A stretch of 64,000 nucleotides of DNA from Shinella daejeonensis (GCF_024281235.1 NZ_JAHWXY010000002.1:1-64000), one strand, 5' to 3'; counted from the first letter of the stretch, positions 44,501-53,458 are shown. Translations and numbers: made by a program. Notes: a model not told the origin generated them from the letters alone.

Positions 44501-45472
44501 ATGGACATCAAACGCCGTACCCTGATGGCCGGTTCCGCGGCCGTGCTTCTGGCAGCCGCCATGCCTGCCGCTTTCGCCCAGGAAGGCAAGGTGATCGGCG
44601 TTCTGCCGAAAACCGTCATCAACGACACCTTCATGAACAACCTCGCCAATTTCGCCGTCGCCAAGGGCGAGGAGCTTGGCCTGTCGATGGAAATCCACAG
44701 TGTCTCCGGCCATGGGGCGATCGAGGAGCAGGTGTCCGCCATGGAGGCCCTGATCTCGCGCAAGGTGGACGGCATCGTGCTGGCCGCACTCGATTCCAAA
44801 GGGCTCGCGCCGGTGGTCAAACGGGCTGCGGAAGCCGGCATTCCCGTGGTTCTCGTCGATAGCGGCGTGGAAACCGATCCGGCCAATTATGTCTCTCTCG
44901 TGCGGACCGACAACGTCCGGGCGGCGGGCCTTGCCGCTGACTATGCCGCGGCGCTCCTGAGCTATTCCGGCAAGGTTGCCCAGCTTGAAGGCGAGCCGGG
45001 GTCGGAAGCGGCCATCAACCGCGTGAAAGGCTTCCATGAAGGGATCGCCAAATATCCGGATATCGAGCTTGTCTCCTCGATTACCGGCCACTGGACGACG
45101 CCGGGCGGCGTCGAGGCTACCGAGGCGATCCTGTCCGCCAATCCGGATGTCGGCCTGATCTTCGCCTCCTCCGATCTCATGGCGGTCGGCGCGGCGGAAG
45201 TCCTGCGCCGCCGCAAGCGCGATGACGTCATCGTCATCGGCTTCGACGGTATCCCCGAAGGCACCGACCTCATTCTTTCGGGCCGCGCTGCCGGCGATGT
45301 CTCGCAGAGCGCGCGCGGCATGGGCGAGCAGGCCGTGACGATCCTGAACGATATCATCAGCGGCGGCAAAGCTGCGGCCGATATGCCGAAGGAAATCGAT
45401 TCCGGCATGAAGCTGCTGCACAGCTGGAACGTGAAGGAATATCGCAAGGACGTTCTCGGTCTCGCCGACTGA
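44501..45472 (+). CDS. Sugar ABC transporter substrate-binding protein
   Basis: 323 residues. Signal peptide MDIKRRTLMAGSAAVLLAAA…AFA, then GKVIGVLPKTVINDTFMNNL, QVSAMEALISRKVDGIVLAA, VLVDSGVETDPANYVSLVRT and IFASSDLMAVGAAEVLRRR: a ribose/galactose-type binding protein. ATG 44501 has GGGAGGAG upstream. It heads the second ABC importer of the island, separated from the ATPase gene by a strong hairpin that may favour extra binding-protein mRNA. Confidence 0.92.
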   Translation: MDIKRRTLMAGSAAVLLAAAMPAAFAQEGKVIGVLPKTVINDTFMNNLANFAVAKGEELGLSMEIHSVSGHGAIEEQVSAMEALISRKVDGIVLAALDSKGLAPVVKRAAEAGIPVVLVDSGVETDPANYVSLVRTDNVRAAGLAADYAAALLSYSGKVAQLEGEPGSEAAINRVKGFHEGIAKYPDIELVSSITGHWTTPGGVEATEAILSANPDVGLIFASSDLMAVGAAEVLRRRKRDDVIVIGFDGIPEGTDLILSGRAAGDVSQSARGMGEQAVTILNDIISGGKAAADMPKEIDSGMKLLHSWNVKEYRKDVLGLAD

Positions 45473-45482
45473 CGGGCGATGC

Positions 45483-45514
45483 GTGACGGCGGCCGCGTTG
45501 CCGGCCGCCGTCAC
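45483..45514 (+). other. Intra-operon stem-loop between binding protein and ATPase genes
   Basis: Perfect 12-bp stem GTGACGGCGGCC / GGCCGCCGTCAC with an 8-base loop, no U-tract. It probably protects the 3' end of the binding-protein mRNA and allows partial read-through. Confidence 0.65.
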
Positions 45515-45543
45515 CGGAGGTGAATCTCTTGCGGAGTAGCAGC

Positions 45544-46371
45544 ATGGTTCAGCAGAATGCGGCCGCCGCGGATACGTCCGCGCCTATCGTGGAAATGCGG
45601 GGCATCTCGAAATATTACGGCGGCATCGCAGCGCTTGAAGATGTCGATTTTTCGGTCGGAGCCGGAGAGGTCGTCGCCCTGCTCGGCGACAACGGTGCAG
45701 GCAAATCCACCCTGATCAAGATCCTTGCCGGCGCGGTCATCGCCGATGCCGGGGAAATCCGCGTCGACGGCGCGCCGGTCCATATCAATTCGCCGGCCCG
45801 CTCCAAGGCGCTTGGCATCGAGACCGTCTATCAGGATCTGGCGCTCTGCGACAATATCGACGTGGCCGCCAATGTGTTTCTCGGCCGTGAACTCAAGAAG
45901 CCCTGCCTCGGCGGCCTTGTCCGGATTTTCGATCGCCGGCGCATGGGTGAGGAAACCCGCGCGTTGCTTGCGGATCTGAAAATCAACATTCCCGATATCG
46001 AGGCGAAGGTCCGCGATTTTTCCGGTGGCCAGCGCCAGACCATCGCCATCGCCAAGACGGTTTACGGCGCGGCGAAGCTTATCATCATGGACGAACCGAC
46101 GGCAGCCCTCGGTGTCACCCAGCAGGAACAGGTGCTGCGTCTCATCGAGAACCTGCGCGAACGCGGCGAAGCCATCGTTCTCATCAGCCATAATATGAGC
46201 GATGTCATGAGGGTCGCCGATCGTGTGGTCATTCTCAAGACCGGCCGCCTCGTCACCAACCGGCCGAAGGCGGCGACCGATCGCGATCAACTCGTGCGCA
46301 TGATCGTCAGCGGCACCGAGGAGCCGCTTCTGACCGATCGCCAATCCGCTACCGAAAGGGCCGGCCAATGA
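45544..46371 (+). CDS. Sugar ABC transporter ATP-binding protein (single domain)
   Basis: 275 residues with one ABC domain: Walker A LLGDNGAGKSTLIKILAG, signature FSGGQRQTIAIAKTV, Walker B LIIMDEPTAALG, and the switch His in LISHNMSDVMR. This is the half-size form seen in xylose/fructose-type importers; it acts as a dimer. TTG 45529 with GGAGG is an alternative start five residues upstream. It overlaps the permease gene by 4 bases. Confidence 0.92.
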   Translation: MVQQNAAAADTSAPIVEMRGISKYYGGIAALEDVDFSVGAGEVVALLGDNGAGKSTLIKILAGAVIADAGEIRVDGAPVHINSPARSKALGIETVYQDLALCDNIDVAANVFLGRELKKPCLGGLVRIFDRRRMGEETRALLADLKINIPDIEAKVRDFSGGQRQTIAIAKTVYGAAKLIIMDEPTAALGVTQQEQVLRLIENLRERGEAIVLISHNMSDVMRVADRVVILKTGRLVTNRPKAATDRDQLVRMIVSGTEEPLLTDRQSATERAGQ

Positions 46372-47372
46372 GCGTTCTCACCAAAAAGGCATATGGCGCG
46401 CGTGGGCCGGTCTCGCTGAAGGCGCGGCTGTCGAAGCTGATGGAACAGGGATCGACGGTTCTCGTCTTCCTCGGGATCATCCTGCTGATGGAAGTCCTCA
46501 CCTCCGGCTTCATCTCGCTCGACAACCTGAGCCTTATCGTCCTTCAGGCAGCAACGCGCGCCATTCTGGCCATCGGCATGATGATGGTGATTATCAGCGG
46601 CGGCATCGATATTTCCGTCGGAACCGTCATGTCGCTGTGCATGGTGGTCATGGGGATCGCCGTCATCGACGGGGGCCTGCCGCTCTATCTGGGATTCGTC
46701 GCTGCCATCGGGGCCGGCGTTCTCGTCGGTTCGGTCAACGGCTTCCTCATCTCCTATGCGCGTCTGCCGCCCTTCATCGTCACGCTCGGCATGCTCGGGA
46801 TCGCCCAGGGCCTTGCGCTGACGATCAGCAACGGCCGCTCGCTTTACGGCTTCCCGGAAACCTTCGAATTCTTCGGTGGCGGCACGGTGCTGTCGATCCC
46901 GGTTCCGGTTCTCATCCTGATGGGCTTCGCGCTGATCATGACCTTTGTCTTCTATCAGACACGCCTCGGCCGCTACGCCTTCACCATCGGCGGCAACGAG
47001 GAGGCAACACGCCGGGCCGGTGTGAACGTCCGGGCCTACAAGCTCGCCTTCTATGCCGTCGTCGGCGGAACGGCGGGTCTGGGTTCCATCGTGCTGGCGG
47101 CGCGTATCAATTCGGCCCATCCCGGTATCGGCTTCGGCTACGAACTGGATGCCATCGCCGCGGTGGTCATCGGCGGCGGCAGTCTCATGGGCGGTCGCGG
47201 CACGGTGTTCGGCGCGGTGATGGGGGCGCTGATCATGTCGGCAATCCGCTTCGGCCTCAACGTCATGGGCATGTCGCCCTTCATCCAGCAGATCGTCGTC
47301 GGCGTCATCCTGATCGCCGCGGTCTATCTCGATACCCTCCGGGCAGCGCGTCTGCGGCACACCACCCGCTGA
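46368..47372 (+). CDS. Sugar ABC transporter permease
   Basis: 334 residues, ribose-type permease with ~9 helices: IISGGIDISVGTVMSLCMVV, LPPFIVTLGMLGIAQGLALT, and the ATPase-contact loop GGNEEATRRAGVNVRAYKLA. AVVIGGGSLMGGRGTVFGAV near the end is family-typical. Partner of the ATPase before it. Confidence 0.93.
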   Translation: MSVLTKKAYGARGPVSLKARLSKLMEQGSTVLVFLGIILLMEVLTSGFISLDNLSLIVLQAATRAILAIGMMMVIISGGIDISVGTVMSLCMVVMGIAVIDGGLPLYLGFVAAIGAGVLVGSVNGFLISYARLPPFIVTLGMLGIAQGLALTISNGRSLYGFPETFEFFGGGTVLSIPVPVLILMGFALIMTFVFYQTRLGRYAFTIGGNEEATRRAGVNVRAYKLAFYAVVGGTAGLGSIVLAARINSAHPGIGFGYELDAIAAVVIGGGSLMGGRGTVFGAVMGALIMSAIRFGLNVMGMSPFIQQIVVGVILIAAVYLDTLRAARLRHTTR

Positions 47373-47399
47373 GCAAGCGATAACGAAAGGCGACAAACC

Positions 47400-48617
47400 A
47401 TGTCTGCACAGGCAACGGCCTATACAATGGCGGAGAAGCTTTCGGCCCCGCCGCGTCGTATTCGCCTTGGCATCGTCGGCGGAGCGGGCGGTTTCATCGG
47501 TCCGGTGCATGCACTGGCCGCCCGTATGGACAACCGTTACGAACTTGTCGCCGGCGCACTTTCCTCCAGGCCCGATGTTTCCAAGGAGGCAGGCAAAGCC
47601 TGGTTCCTGCCCCCCGACCGGGTCTATGGCGACTATCGCGAGATGGCGCGCGCGGAGGCCGGGCGTCCCGACGGCATCGAGGCGGTCGCCATCACCACGC
47701 CGAACCATCTTCACTACGATGCGGCGAAGGCCTTTCTCGACGCCGGCATCCATGTGATTTGCGACAAACCGCTGACGACGACACTCGATGACGCCCTTCT
47801 TCTCGTGGAACAGGCGCGCCGCACCGGCCTGTGCTTCTTCGTCACTCACGGCTTTGCGGCCTATCCGATGATCCGCGAGGCGCGAGCGCGCGTGGCGGAC
47901 GGTCGGCTTGGAACCGTCCGGCTGGTCCATGTCGAATTCGTCATGGACTGGCTCACCGATCCGATCGACCTGATGGGCGACCGCCATGCCGCCTGGCGGA
48001 CCGATCCGGCGACATCGGGGGCGGGCGGCGCCATCGCCGACATCGGAACGCACGCCTATCATCTGGCCCGTTTCGTCTCGGGCCAGGAAGTGACGGGGCT
48101 TTCCGCCGCGCTGCACACCATGGTGCCCGGCCGTCGTCTCGATGACAACGGACACCTTCTGCTCGAATTCGAAAACGGCGCCAAGGGGACGATGATCGTG
48201 ACGCAGGTGGCGCCCGGCAACGAATGCGGCCTGCGTATCCGGGTCTATGGCGACAAGGCCGGGCTCGAATGGCGTCAGGACGACGCCGACCACCTGCGGT
48301 TCAGCGAACAGGGCAAGCCGGTGCAGATCATCGGGCGCGGCGAAGCCGGCCTTTCCGCCGACGCACAGCGCATGACCCGCGTGCCGCGCGGCCATCCGGA
48401 AGGATATCTGGAGGCTTTCGCCAATATCTATTCCGAGATCGCCGCAGCGCTCTGGGGAAAGATTTCGGGAACGGCCGTACCGCATCCCGTCGCCTGCGCC
48501 ACGGTGGAGGACGGCGCGATCGGCATCGCCTTCATCGAGGCGGCGCTGCGCTCCAGCCGGCAACGGGGAGAATGGGTCGATCCAAGGCTGCCGTCCGTGG
48601 ACGGTTCGAAACCGTAG
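47400..48617 (+). CDS. Gfo/Idh/MocA family oxidoreductase (long type)
   Basis: 405 residues. RIRLGIVGGAGGFIGPVHAL, AGALSSRPDVSKEAGKAWFL (nearly the same wording as 37046), VICDKPLTTTLDDALLLVEQ (DKP lysine motif), GAIADIGTHAYHLARFVSGQ, and VPRGHPEGYLEAFANIYSEI. Third member of the long subfamily in this island; encoded last in the second transporter operon, so it probably oxidises the imported compound. 27 bp after the permease. Confidence 0.9.
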   Translation: MSAQATAYTMAEKLSAPPRRIRLGIVGGAGGFIGPVHALAARMDNRYELVAGALSSRPDVSKEAGKAWFLPPDRVYGDYREMARAEAGRPDGIEAVAITTPNHLHYDAAKAFLDAGIHVICDKPLTTTLDDALLLVEQARRTGLCFFVTHGFAAYPMIREARARVADGRLGTVRLVHVEFVMDWLTDPIDLMGDRHAAWRTDPATSGAGGAIADIGTHAYHLARFVSGQEVTGLSAALHTMVPGRRLDDNGHLLLEFENGAKGTMIVTQVAPGNECGLRIRVYGDKAGLEWRQDDADHLRFSEQGKPVQIIGRGEAGLSADAQRMTRVPRGHPEGYLEAFANIYSEIAAALWGKISGTAVPHPVACATVEDGAIGIAFIEAALRSSRQRGEWVDPRLPSVDGSKP

Positions 48618-48668
48618 CCCGGATTCCACCGCGCCGCGACATCACGCTGCTTCCGGCGGGCTTTCAAA

Positions 48669-48702
48669 ACATCTCCGGTGACGATCGAGCCACCGGAGAT
48701 GT
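48669..48702. terminator. Terminator-type hairpin
   Basis: ACATCTCCGGTG (48669) pairs with CACCGGAGATGT (48691) around a 10-base loop. It sits between convergent genes (48617 and 48767) and could end both transcripts; no long U-tract. Confidence 0.6.
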
Positions 48703-48766
48703 CCTGTCCCATTGTTACGACGCAGATCCGGACGAAAGTCCGGTTTCCGCATGTACCGGGCCGGCG

Positions 48767-49768
48767 TTAAAGCGCCGATTCGACCCTGGAGGCGGCTTCC
48801 GGGGAGACCCAGGCCTTCCAGATGTCGGGGTTTTCCTTGAGGAACTGCTTCGCCCCCAGTTCACCCGTCGCCTGATTGTCGGTCATCCAGGCCATCAGCT
48901 TGTTGATCGTCTCGTTGCTCCAGGAGCGCTTCGTCAGATAATCCATCACCTCGGGGCCCGCCTTCTCGGAGAACGGCTTGGCGACGAGCGTCACGATCGT
49001 GTCGACCGGCCATGCGCTCGGCTTCGGATCCGGGCAATCCGCCACGGTATTGCAGCGCTTCCATTCCGCTTCGTCATAGGGCACGCCGGCTTCGAGCTGC
49101 ACCATGTCGTATTTGCCGAGGAGTGCGGTCGGCGCCCAGTAATAGCCGGCCCAGGCTTCCTCTCGTGCATAGGCTTTCGCGATCGACCCGTCGAGGCCGG
49201 CGGCGGAGCCGGTATCGACCAGCGTCCAGCCGGCCTTTTCGCCTTCGAACGCCTTGAAGAGCTGCGTCGTCACCACCGTGCCGCCCCAACCTTGCGGACC
49301 GTTGAAGATCGCGCCCTTGCTCGGGTCCTCCTGATCGGGGAAGAGCTCGGGATGTTTCAGAAGGTCCGGAATGGTCTTGATGTCCGGATGTGCCTCTGCA
49401 AAGTATTTTGGAATCCACCAGCCCTGAATGCCGCCGTCGGGAAGCGGCGAGCCGACCTGAATGATCCGGCCTTCTTCGGTTCCCTTCTTGACGACGTCGG
49501 GCAGCAGATCGATCCAGGCCTCGGGTGCGATGTCCGGCTGGCCTTTTTCGGCCATCGACGTGATCGTCGGCACCGTATCGCCGATGGTGATCTCGGCGTT
49601 GCAGCCATAACCCTCGTTGAGGATGAATTTGTCGAGGTTGGAGATCACTTCCGCGCTCTGCCAGTTCATGCTGGCGATGGTGACGTCACCACAGTCGGCG
49701 GCGTGGGCGAAAGACGATGCGGCCAGAATGCCGAAGATGAGGCATGTCGATGCAAGCAGGCTTTTCAT
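48767..49768 (-). CDS. Glycine betaine/proline-type ABC substrate-binding protein (ProX-like)
   Basis: 333 residues. Signal peptide MKSLLASTCLIFGILAASSF…AHA, then CGDVTIASMNWQSAEVISNL, the OpuAC-fold start. Other marks are GDTVPTITSMAEKGQPDIAP, AWIDLLPDVVKK and YAREEAWAGYYWAPTALLGK. The conserved Trp-rich ligand box suggests a quaternary amine. No ATPase or permease gene is near, so it is an orphan that must dock with a transporter encoded elsewhere. It probably shares a transcript with the reductase gene upstream (67-bp gap). Confidence 0.87.
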   Translation of the reverse strand: MKSLLASTCLIFGILAASSFAHAADCGDVTIASMNWQSAEVISNLDKFILNEGYGCNAEITIGDTVPTITSMAEKGQPDIAPEAWIDLLPDVVKKGTEEGRIIQVGSPLPDGGIQGWWIPKYFAEAHPDIKTIPDLLKHPELFPDQEDPSKGAIFNGPQGWGGTVVTTQLFKAFEGEKAGWTLVDTGSAAGLDGSIAKAYAREEAWAGYYWAPTALLGKYDMVQLEAGVPYDEAEWKRCNTVADCPDPKPSAWPVDTIVTLVAKPFSEKAGPEVMDYLTKRSWSNETINKLMAWMTDNQATGELGAKQFLKENPDIWKAWVSPEAASRVESAL

Positions 49769-49835
49769 TGTCGTTCCCTCTGTTGTGCGGCTGTTGTTTT
49801 TCGGGCGGGATGCCGCAGAAGCCCGCCTCACGGGG

Positions 49836-50630
49836 TCAGGAGTCACCTCCCATACGCACCGATTTCCGGAATGCCATCGCCAGTCCGCGTGAAACGGCGG
49901 CCTCAAAGCCCGCAGCCTTCATCTCCGTGAGCGCGGCCGCGGTCGTGCCCTGATAGTCGAGGAAGGTCCGGACCGTTTCGGCGGGGCAGTCGTCCCGTTT
50001 TTCCAGCAGGCGGCCGGCGCCAACGATCAGCGCGTTGACGGCGCGCCGGGCCGTGTCGGGATCAAGGCCATGGGTCATGGCGTCGGCCATCATCGCCTCG
50101 GCGAGCAGGGCGGGAAACGCCGGTCCCGAGCCGGTGAGGCCGGTGAGGTAGTCGATTTCGGCCTCCGTGCGGACTTCATCCTGAAATCCGCAGGTATCGA
50201 AGATCGTGCGTATGAGGGCTCGGTCCTGCTTGCCGACGGCCCCGGTGGCGATCCAGGGGGTATAGGATTTGCGGACCTCGGCGGCGGCGTTCGGCAGGGT
50301 GCGGACCACGCGCGTCGTTCCATGCTGCGTGCAAAGCGCATCGAGGCGGATGCCGGCCATCACGGAGACGACGAGCTTGCCCCGGGCATCGACCTTCAGA
50401 CCGGGCCAGTCGGCGGGCCGGACGGATAGCACGATCACGTCGGAACGGTCGGCAAGCGCCTGATTGTCCGATGTCCAGAACGATGCAGGAAACCGGTCCG
50501 GCTGTTTGTTTCGAAAGGAAAGCGACAGGTCCTGCGGCCGTACGATCGCTGCATCGAGCAGCGCGGCGGCAATGGCGCCGCCGAGCCATCCTGCTCCACC
50601 GATTATACCAATTCGCAATGGAGCATTCAT
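49836..50630 (-). CDS. Pyrroline-5-carboxylate reductase-like protein
   Basis: 264 residues. LRIGIIGGAGWLGGAIAAAL for NADPH, LSVRPADWPGLKVDARGKLV, VRTLPNAAAEVRKSYTPWIA and the signature YLTGLTGSGPAFPALLAEAM. P5C reductases make L-proline; a second copy next to betaine genes suggests a role on a pyrroline or N-methylated analogue. Start ATG 50630 precedes the Rossmann motif by three residues; the frame extends to 50684. Only a weak ribosome site is seen. Confidence 0.82.
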   Translation of the reverse strand: MNAPLRIGIIGGAGWLGGAIAAALLDAAIVRPQDLSLSFRNKQPDRFPASFWTSDNQALADRSDVIVLSVRPADWPGLKVDARGKLVVSVMAGIRLDALCTQHGTTRVVRTLPNAAAEVRKSYTPWIATGAVGKQDRALIRTIFDTCGFQDEVRTEAEIDYLTGLTGSGPAFPALLAEAMMADAMTHGLDPDTARRAVNALIVGAGRLLEKRDDCPAETVRTFLDYQGTTAAALTEMKAAGFEAAVSRGLAMAFRKSVRMGGDS

Positions 50631-50643
50631 ATCCGGGCTTCTC

Positions 50644-51273
50644 TCAATCGGGCCTGTAGCCATGCCGCGAGAAGAAGCGGTCAAGCTCCCGCTGCTGCGG
50701 CGTCTGGCCGGTGTAGATCGCGATATATTCGGGGATCCGCTTCATGCGGAGAGCGAGGTCTTCCCTGGATTGCATGGAAATATACCCGATCTGGACAAGG
50801 TAGGTCGTGCGCGCACGGACATCGGCCGGACCCTCGTCGTAGCCGAAGCGCATGAACATGCGGCAAAGCGCGTCTATCCTTGCCTGATCGGCCCGCTGCA
50901 CTTCGGCCAGGATGTCCGTCGATTGCAGCGCCCAGCTCCGGACTGCGAATTCGAACGGGGAGTCGAACAGGTCCTTGCTTATCCAGCAGTCGAAAACGTT
51001 GAGCATGGCCTCGGCGACGGATTCCGCATAGGCCTCGGATTGCCGGATGATGCCGCCGGTGTTCTTGTCGCGCCAGCGCGCTATCAGGGTATCCAGAAGC
51101 TCTTCCCGGTCCTTGAAGAACCAGTAGAAGCTGGTTCGGGAAAGATTGAGCCGTTTGGAAAGCGGCAGGATCTTTACCGAATCCACGCCGGATTCGAGCA
51201 GGGATTCATAGGCGGCCCCGAGCCATCCCTCGTGAGATCCTCGCCAGCCAGTATCAGCGATAGCGTGCTCCAT
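50644..51273 (-). CDS. TetR/AcrR family transcriptional regulator
   Basis: 209 residues. HTH in SVKILPLSKRLNLSRTSFYW followed by FFKDREELLDTLIARW, typical TetR. The C-terminal ligand domain is all-helical (LFDSPFEFAVRSWALQSTDI). Divergent from the demethylase-like gene with two copies of an 18-bp operator-like sequence in the spacer, so it likely represses that operon and itself. Alphaproteobacterial regulators of this type also occur beside proline-betaine genes. Confidence 0.9.
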   Translation of the reverse strand: MEHAIADTGWRGSHEGWLGAAYESLLESGVDSVKILPLSKRLNLSRTSFYWFFKDREELLDTLIARWRDKNTGGIIRQSEAYAESVAEAMLNVFDCWISKDLFDSPFEFAVRSWALQSTDILAEVQRADQARIDALCRMFMRFGYDEGPADVRARTTYLVQIGYISMQSREDLALRMKRIPEYIAIYTGQTPQQRELDRFFSRHGYRPD

Positions 51274-51314
51274 GGTGCGCTTCTAGCAAGTTCCACGCCT
51301 TCCCGCAAGCAAAA

Positions 51315-51376
51315 TGTACATTAATGTCCAAATGCCGGACGACGTTGTTTTTGGCCGTTGACATATATGTACATTC
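51315..51376. promoter_or_regulatory. Inverted pair of TetR operator-like sites
   Basis: TGGACATTAATGTACATT (minus strand, 51313-51330) and TTGACATATATGTACATT (plus, 51358-51375) match at 15 of 18 positions, each itself a near-palindrome around ACAT-ATGT. The plus-strand copy includes TTGACA at 51358, the likely -35 box. Confidence 0.65.
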
Positions 51377-51419
51377 TCTTTTAGCGTTACCCTGGAGCCA
51401 ATTAACCGGAGTCTTTCGC

Positions 51420-53456
51420 ATGTCGAGCGATCCTCTTCTTCAGCCCTACCGACTGAAGCATCTGACGCTGCGCAACCGTATCATCGTGACCTCGCACGAA
51501 CCGGCCTATCCGGAGGACGGCATGCCCAAGGAGCGCTACCGGGCCTATACGGTGGAGCGGGCGAGGGGCGGCGTGGCGCTGACGATGACGGCCGGCTCGG
51601 CCGCCGTTTCGAAGGATAGTCCGCCGGTCTTCAACAACCTGCTCGCCTATAAGGACGAGATCGTGCCGTGGATCCGCCAGATGACGGATGCCGTGCATGA
51701 AGAGGGGGCTGCGATCATGATCCAGCTCACCCATCTCGGCCGGCGCACGCGCTGGGACAAGGGTGACTGGCTCCCCGTCGTCGCGCCGTCCCATCACCGC
51801 GAAGCCGCTCATCGCGCCTTTCCGAAGAAGATGGAAGACTGGGATATCGAGCGGATCATCAAGGATTTCGCCGATGCCGCCGAGCGCATGAAGGCGGGCG
51901 GCATGGACGGCGTGGAACTGGAAGCCTACGGCCATCTTATCGACCAGTTCTCCTCGCCGCTGACGAACGAACTCGATGGCCCCTATGGCGGCTCGCTCGA
52001 AAACCGCATGCGCTTCTGTCTCGATGTGTTCACGGCGATCCGCGAGCGCGTGGGCGAGGAGTTCATCCTCGGTGTCCGCTACACCGCCGACGAATGTCTT
52101 CCCGGCGGTACGGGCAAGGCGGAGGGCCTTGAAATCTCGCGTCGCCTGAAGGAAAGCGGTCTTATCGACTATCTGAACGTCATCCGCGGCCATATCGATA
52201 CGGATCCGGGCCTGACCGACGTCATTCCCATCCAGGGCATGGCAAGCGCGCCGCATCTGGATTTCGCCGGAGAAATCCGCGCCGCGACGGATTTTCCCAC
52301 CTTCCATGCGGCGAAGATCCAGGACGTCGCCACCGCCCGCCATGCCATTGTCTCCGGCAAGGTCGATATGATCGGCATGACGCGGGCCCATATGACCGAC
52401 CCGCATATCCTGCGCAAGATCATCGAGAAGCGGGAAGATGACATCCGGCCCTGCGTCGGTGCGAATTACTGTCTCGACCGCATCTACCAGGGCGGGCTCG
52501 CCTTCTGCATCCATAACGCGGCGACCGGCCGCGAGGAGACGATGCCGCACGATATTCCGAAAGCGGATGTGCGCCGGAAGGTGGTGATCGTCGGCGCCGG
52601 TCCGGCGGGCCTCGAGGCGGCTCGCGTTTCGGCCGAGCGCGGTCATGAGGTCGTCGTCTTCGAGGCTGCGAACAATCCCGGCGGGCAGATCAGGCTGACG
52701 GCCCAGAGCGAGCGCCGGCGGGAGATGATCGGCATCATCGACTGGCGCATGAACCAGTGCGAGAAGCTCGGTGTGACCTTCCGTTTCAATACCTGGGCCG
52801 AAGCCGGCACGGTTCTGGCCGAAAAGCCGGATGTCATCATCGTCGCGACCGGCGGCCTGCCGCATACCGAGGTGCTGACGAAGGGTAACGATCTGGTCGT
52901 CTCTGCCTGGGACATCATCTCCGGCGACGTGAAGCCGGGAACCAATGTGCTGGTCTATGACGATGCCGGCGACCATTCCGGTCTCCAGGCCGCCGAGTTC
53001 ATCGCCAAGGCGGGCGGCAAGGTCGAGATCATGACGCCGGACCGCTCCTTCGCACCGGAGGTCATGGCGATGAACCTCGTCCCCTACATGCGGTCGCTAC
53101 AGAAGCTCGATACGACCTTTACCGTCACCTGGCGGCTGGAGGCGGCGGAAAGGAGCGGCAACCAGCTCATCGCCCATGTCGGCAGCGATTACGGCGGCGT
53201 TGCAAGGCAGCGCACGGTCGATCAGATTGTCGTCAATCACGGAACCATTCCGCTGGATGACTTATATTTTGAACTGAAGCCGGGATCGACAAATCTCGGT
53301 GCGGTGGATTACGAGGAACTGATCGCCGGTAAAACCCAGACCGTCGAGCGAAATCCGCAAGGCGCCTATCAGCTCTACCGGATCGGCGATGCGGTCGCCG
53401 CCCGCAACACGCATGCCGCGATCTACGACGCCCTGCGTCTTGCCAAGGATATCTGA
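51420..53456 (+). CDS. N-methylproline demethylase-like NADH:flavin oxidoreductase
   Basis: 678 residues with two parts. Residues 1-~375: FMN TIM barrel of the old yellow enzyme type (LKHLTLRNRIIVTSHEPAYP, GVALTMTAGSAAVSKDSPPV, GGMDGVELEAYGHLIDQFSS). Residues ~375-678: a Cys-rich iron-sulfur site (IRPCVGANYCLDRIYQGGLAFCIHNA) and FAD/NAD(H) domain (VVIVGAGPAGLEAARVSAER). This layout is that of trimethylamine/dimethylamine dehydrogenase and of the betaine demethylases of proline-betaine (stachydrine) breakdown, to which the N-terminal wording is closest. It would remove an N-methyl group oxidatively. ATG 51420 has CGGAG. Confidence 0.88.
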   Translation: MSSDPLLQPYRLKHLTLRNRIIVTSHEPAYPEDGMPKERYRAYTVERARGGVALTMTAGSAAVSKDSPPVFNNLLAYKDEIVPWIRQMTDAVHEEGAAIMIQLTHLGRRTRWDKGDWLPVVAPSHHREAAHRAFPKKMEDWDIERIIKDFADAAERMKAGGMDGVELEAYGHLIDQFSSPLTNELDGPYGGSLENRMRFCLDVFTAIRERVGEEFILGVRYTADECLPGGTGKAEGLEISRRLKESGLIDYLNVIRGHIDTDPGLTDVIPIQGMASAPHLDFAGEIRAATDFPTFHAAKIQDVATARHAIVSGKVDMIGMTRAHMTDPHILRKIIEKREDDIRPCVGANYCLDRIYQGGLAFCIHNAATGREETMPHDIPKADVRRKVVIVGAGPAGLEAARVSAERGHEVVVFEAANNPGGQIRLTAQSERRREMIGIIDWRMNQCEKLGVTFRFNTWAEAGTVLAEKPDVIIVATGGLPHTEVLTKGNDLVVSAWDIISGDVKPGTNVLVYDDAGDHSGLQAAEFIAKAGGKVEIMTPDRSFAPEVMAMNLVPYMRSLQKLDTTFTVTWRLEAAERSGNQLIAHVGSDYGGVARQRTVDQIVVNHGTIPLDDLYFELKPGSTNLGAVDYEELIAGKTQTVERNPQGAYQLYRIGDAVAARNTHAAIYDALRLAKDI

Positions 53457-53458
53457 CG

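Noticed and set aside
46287-48629. 780-codon minus-strand frame, His/Asp/Arg rich
   Set aside because: Shadow of the ABC permease and Gfo/Idh genes; no recognisable domain.
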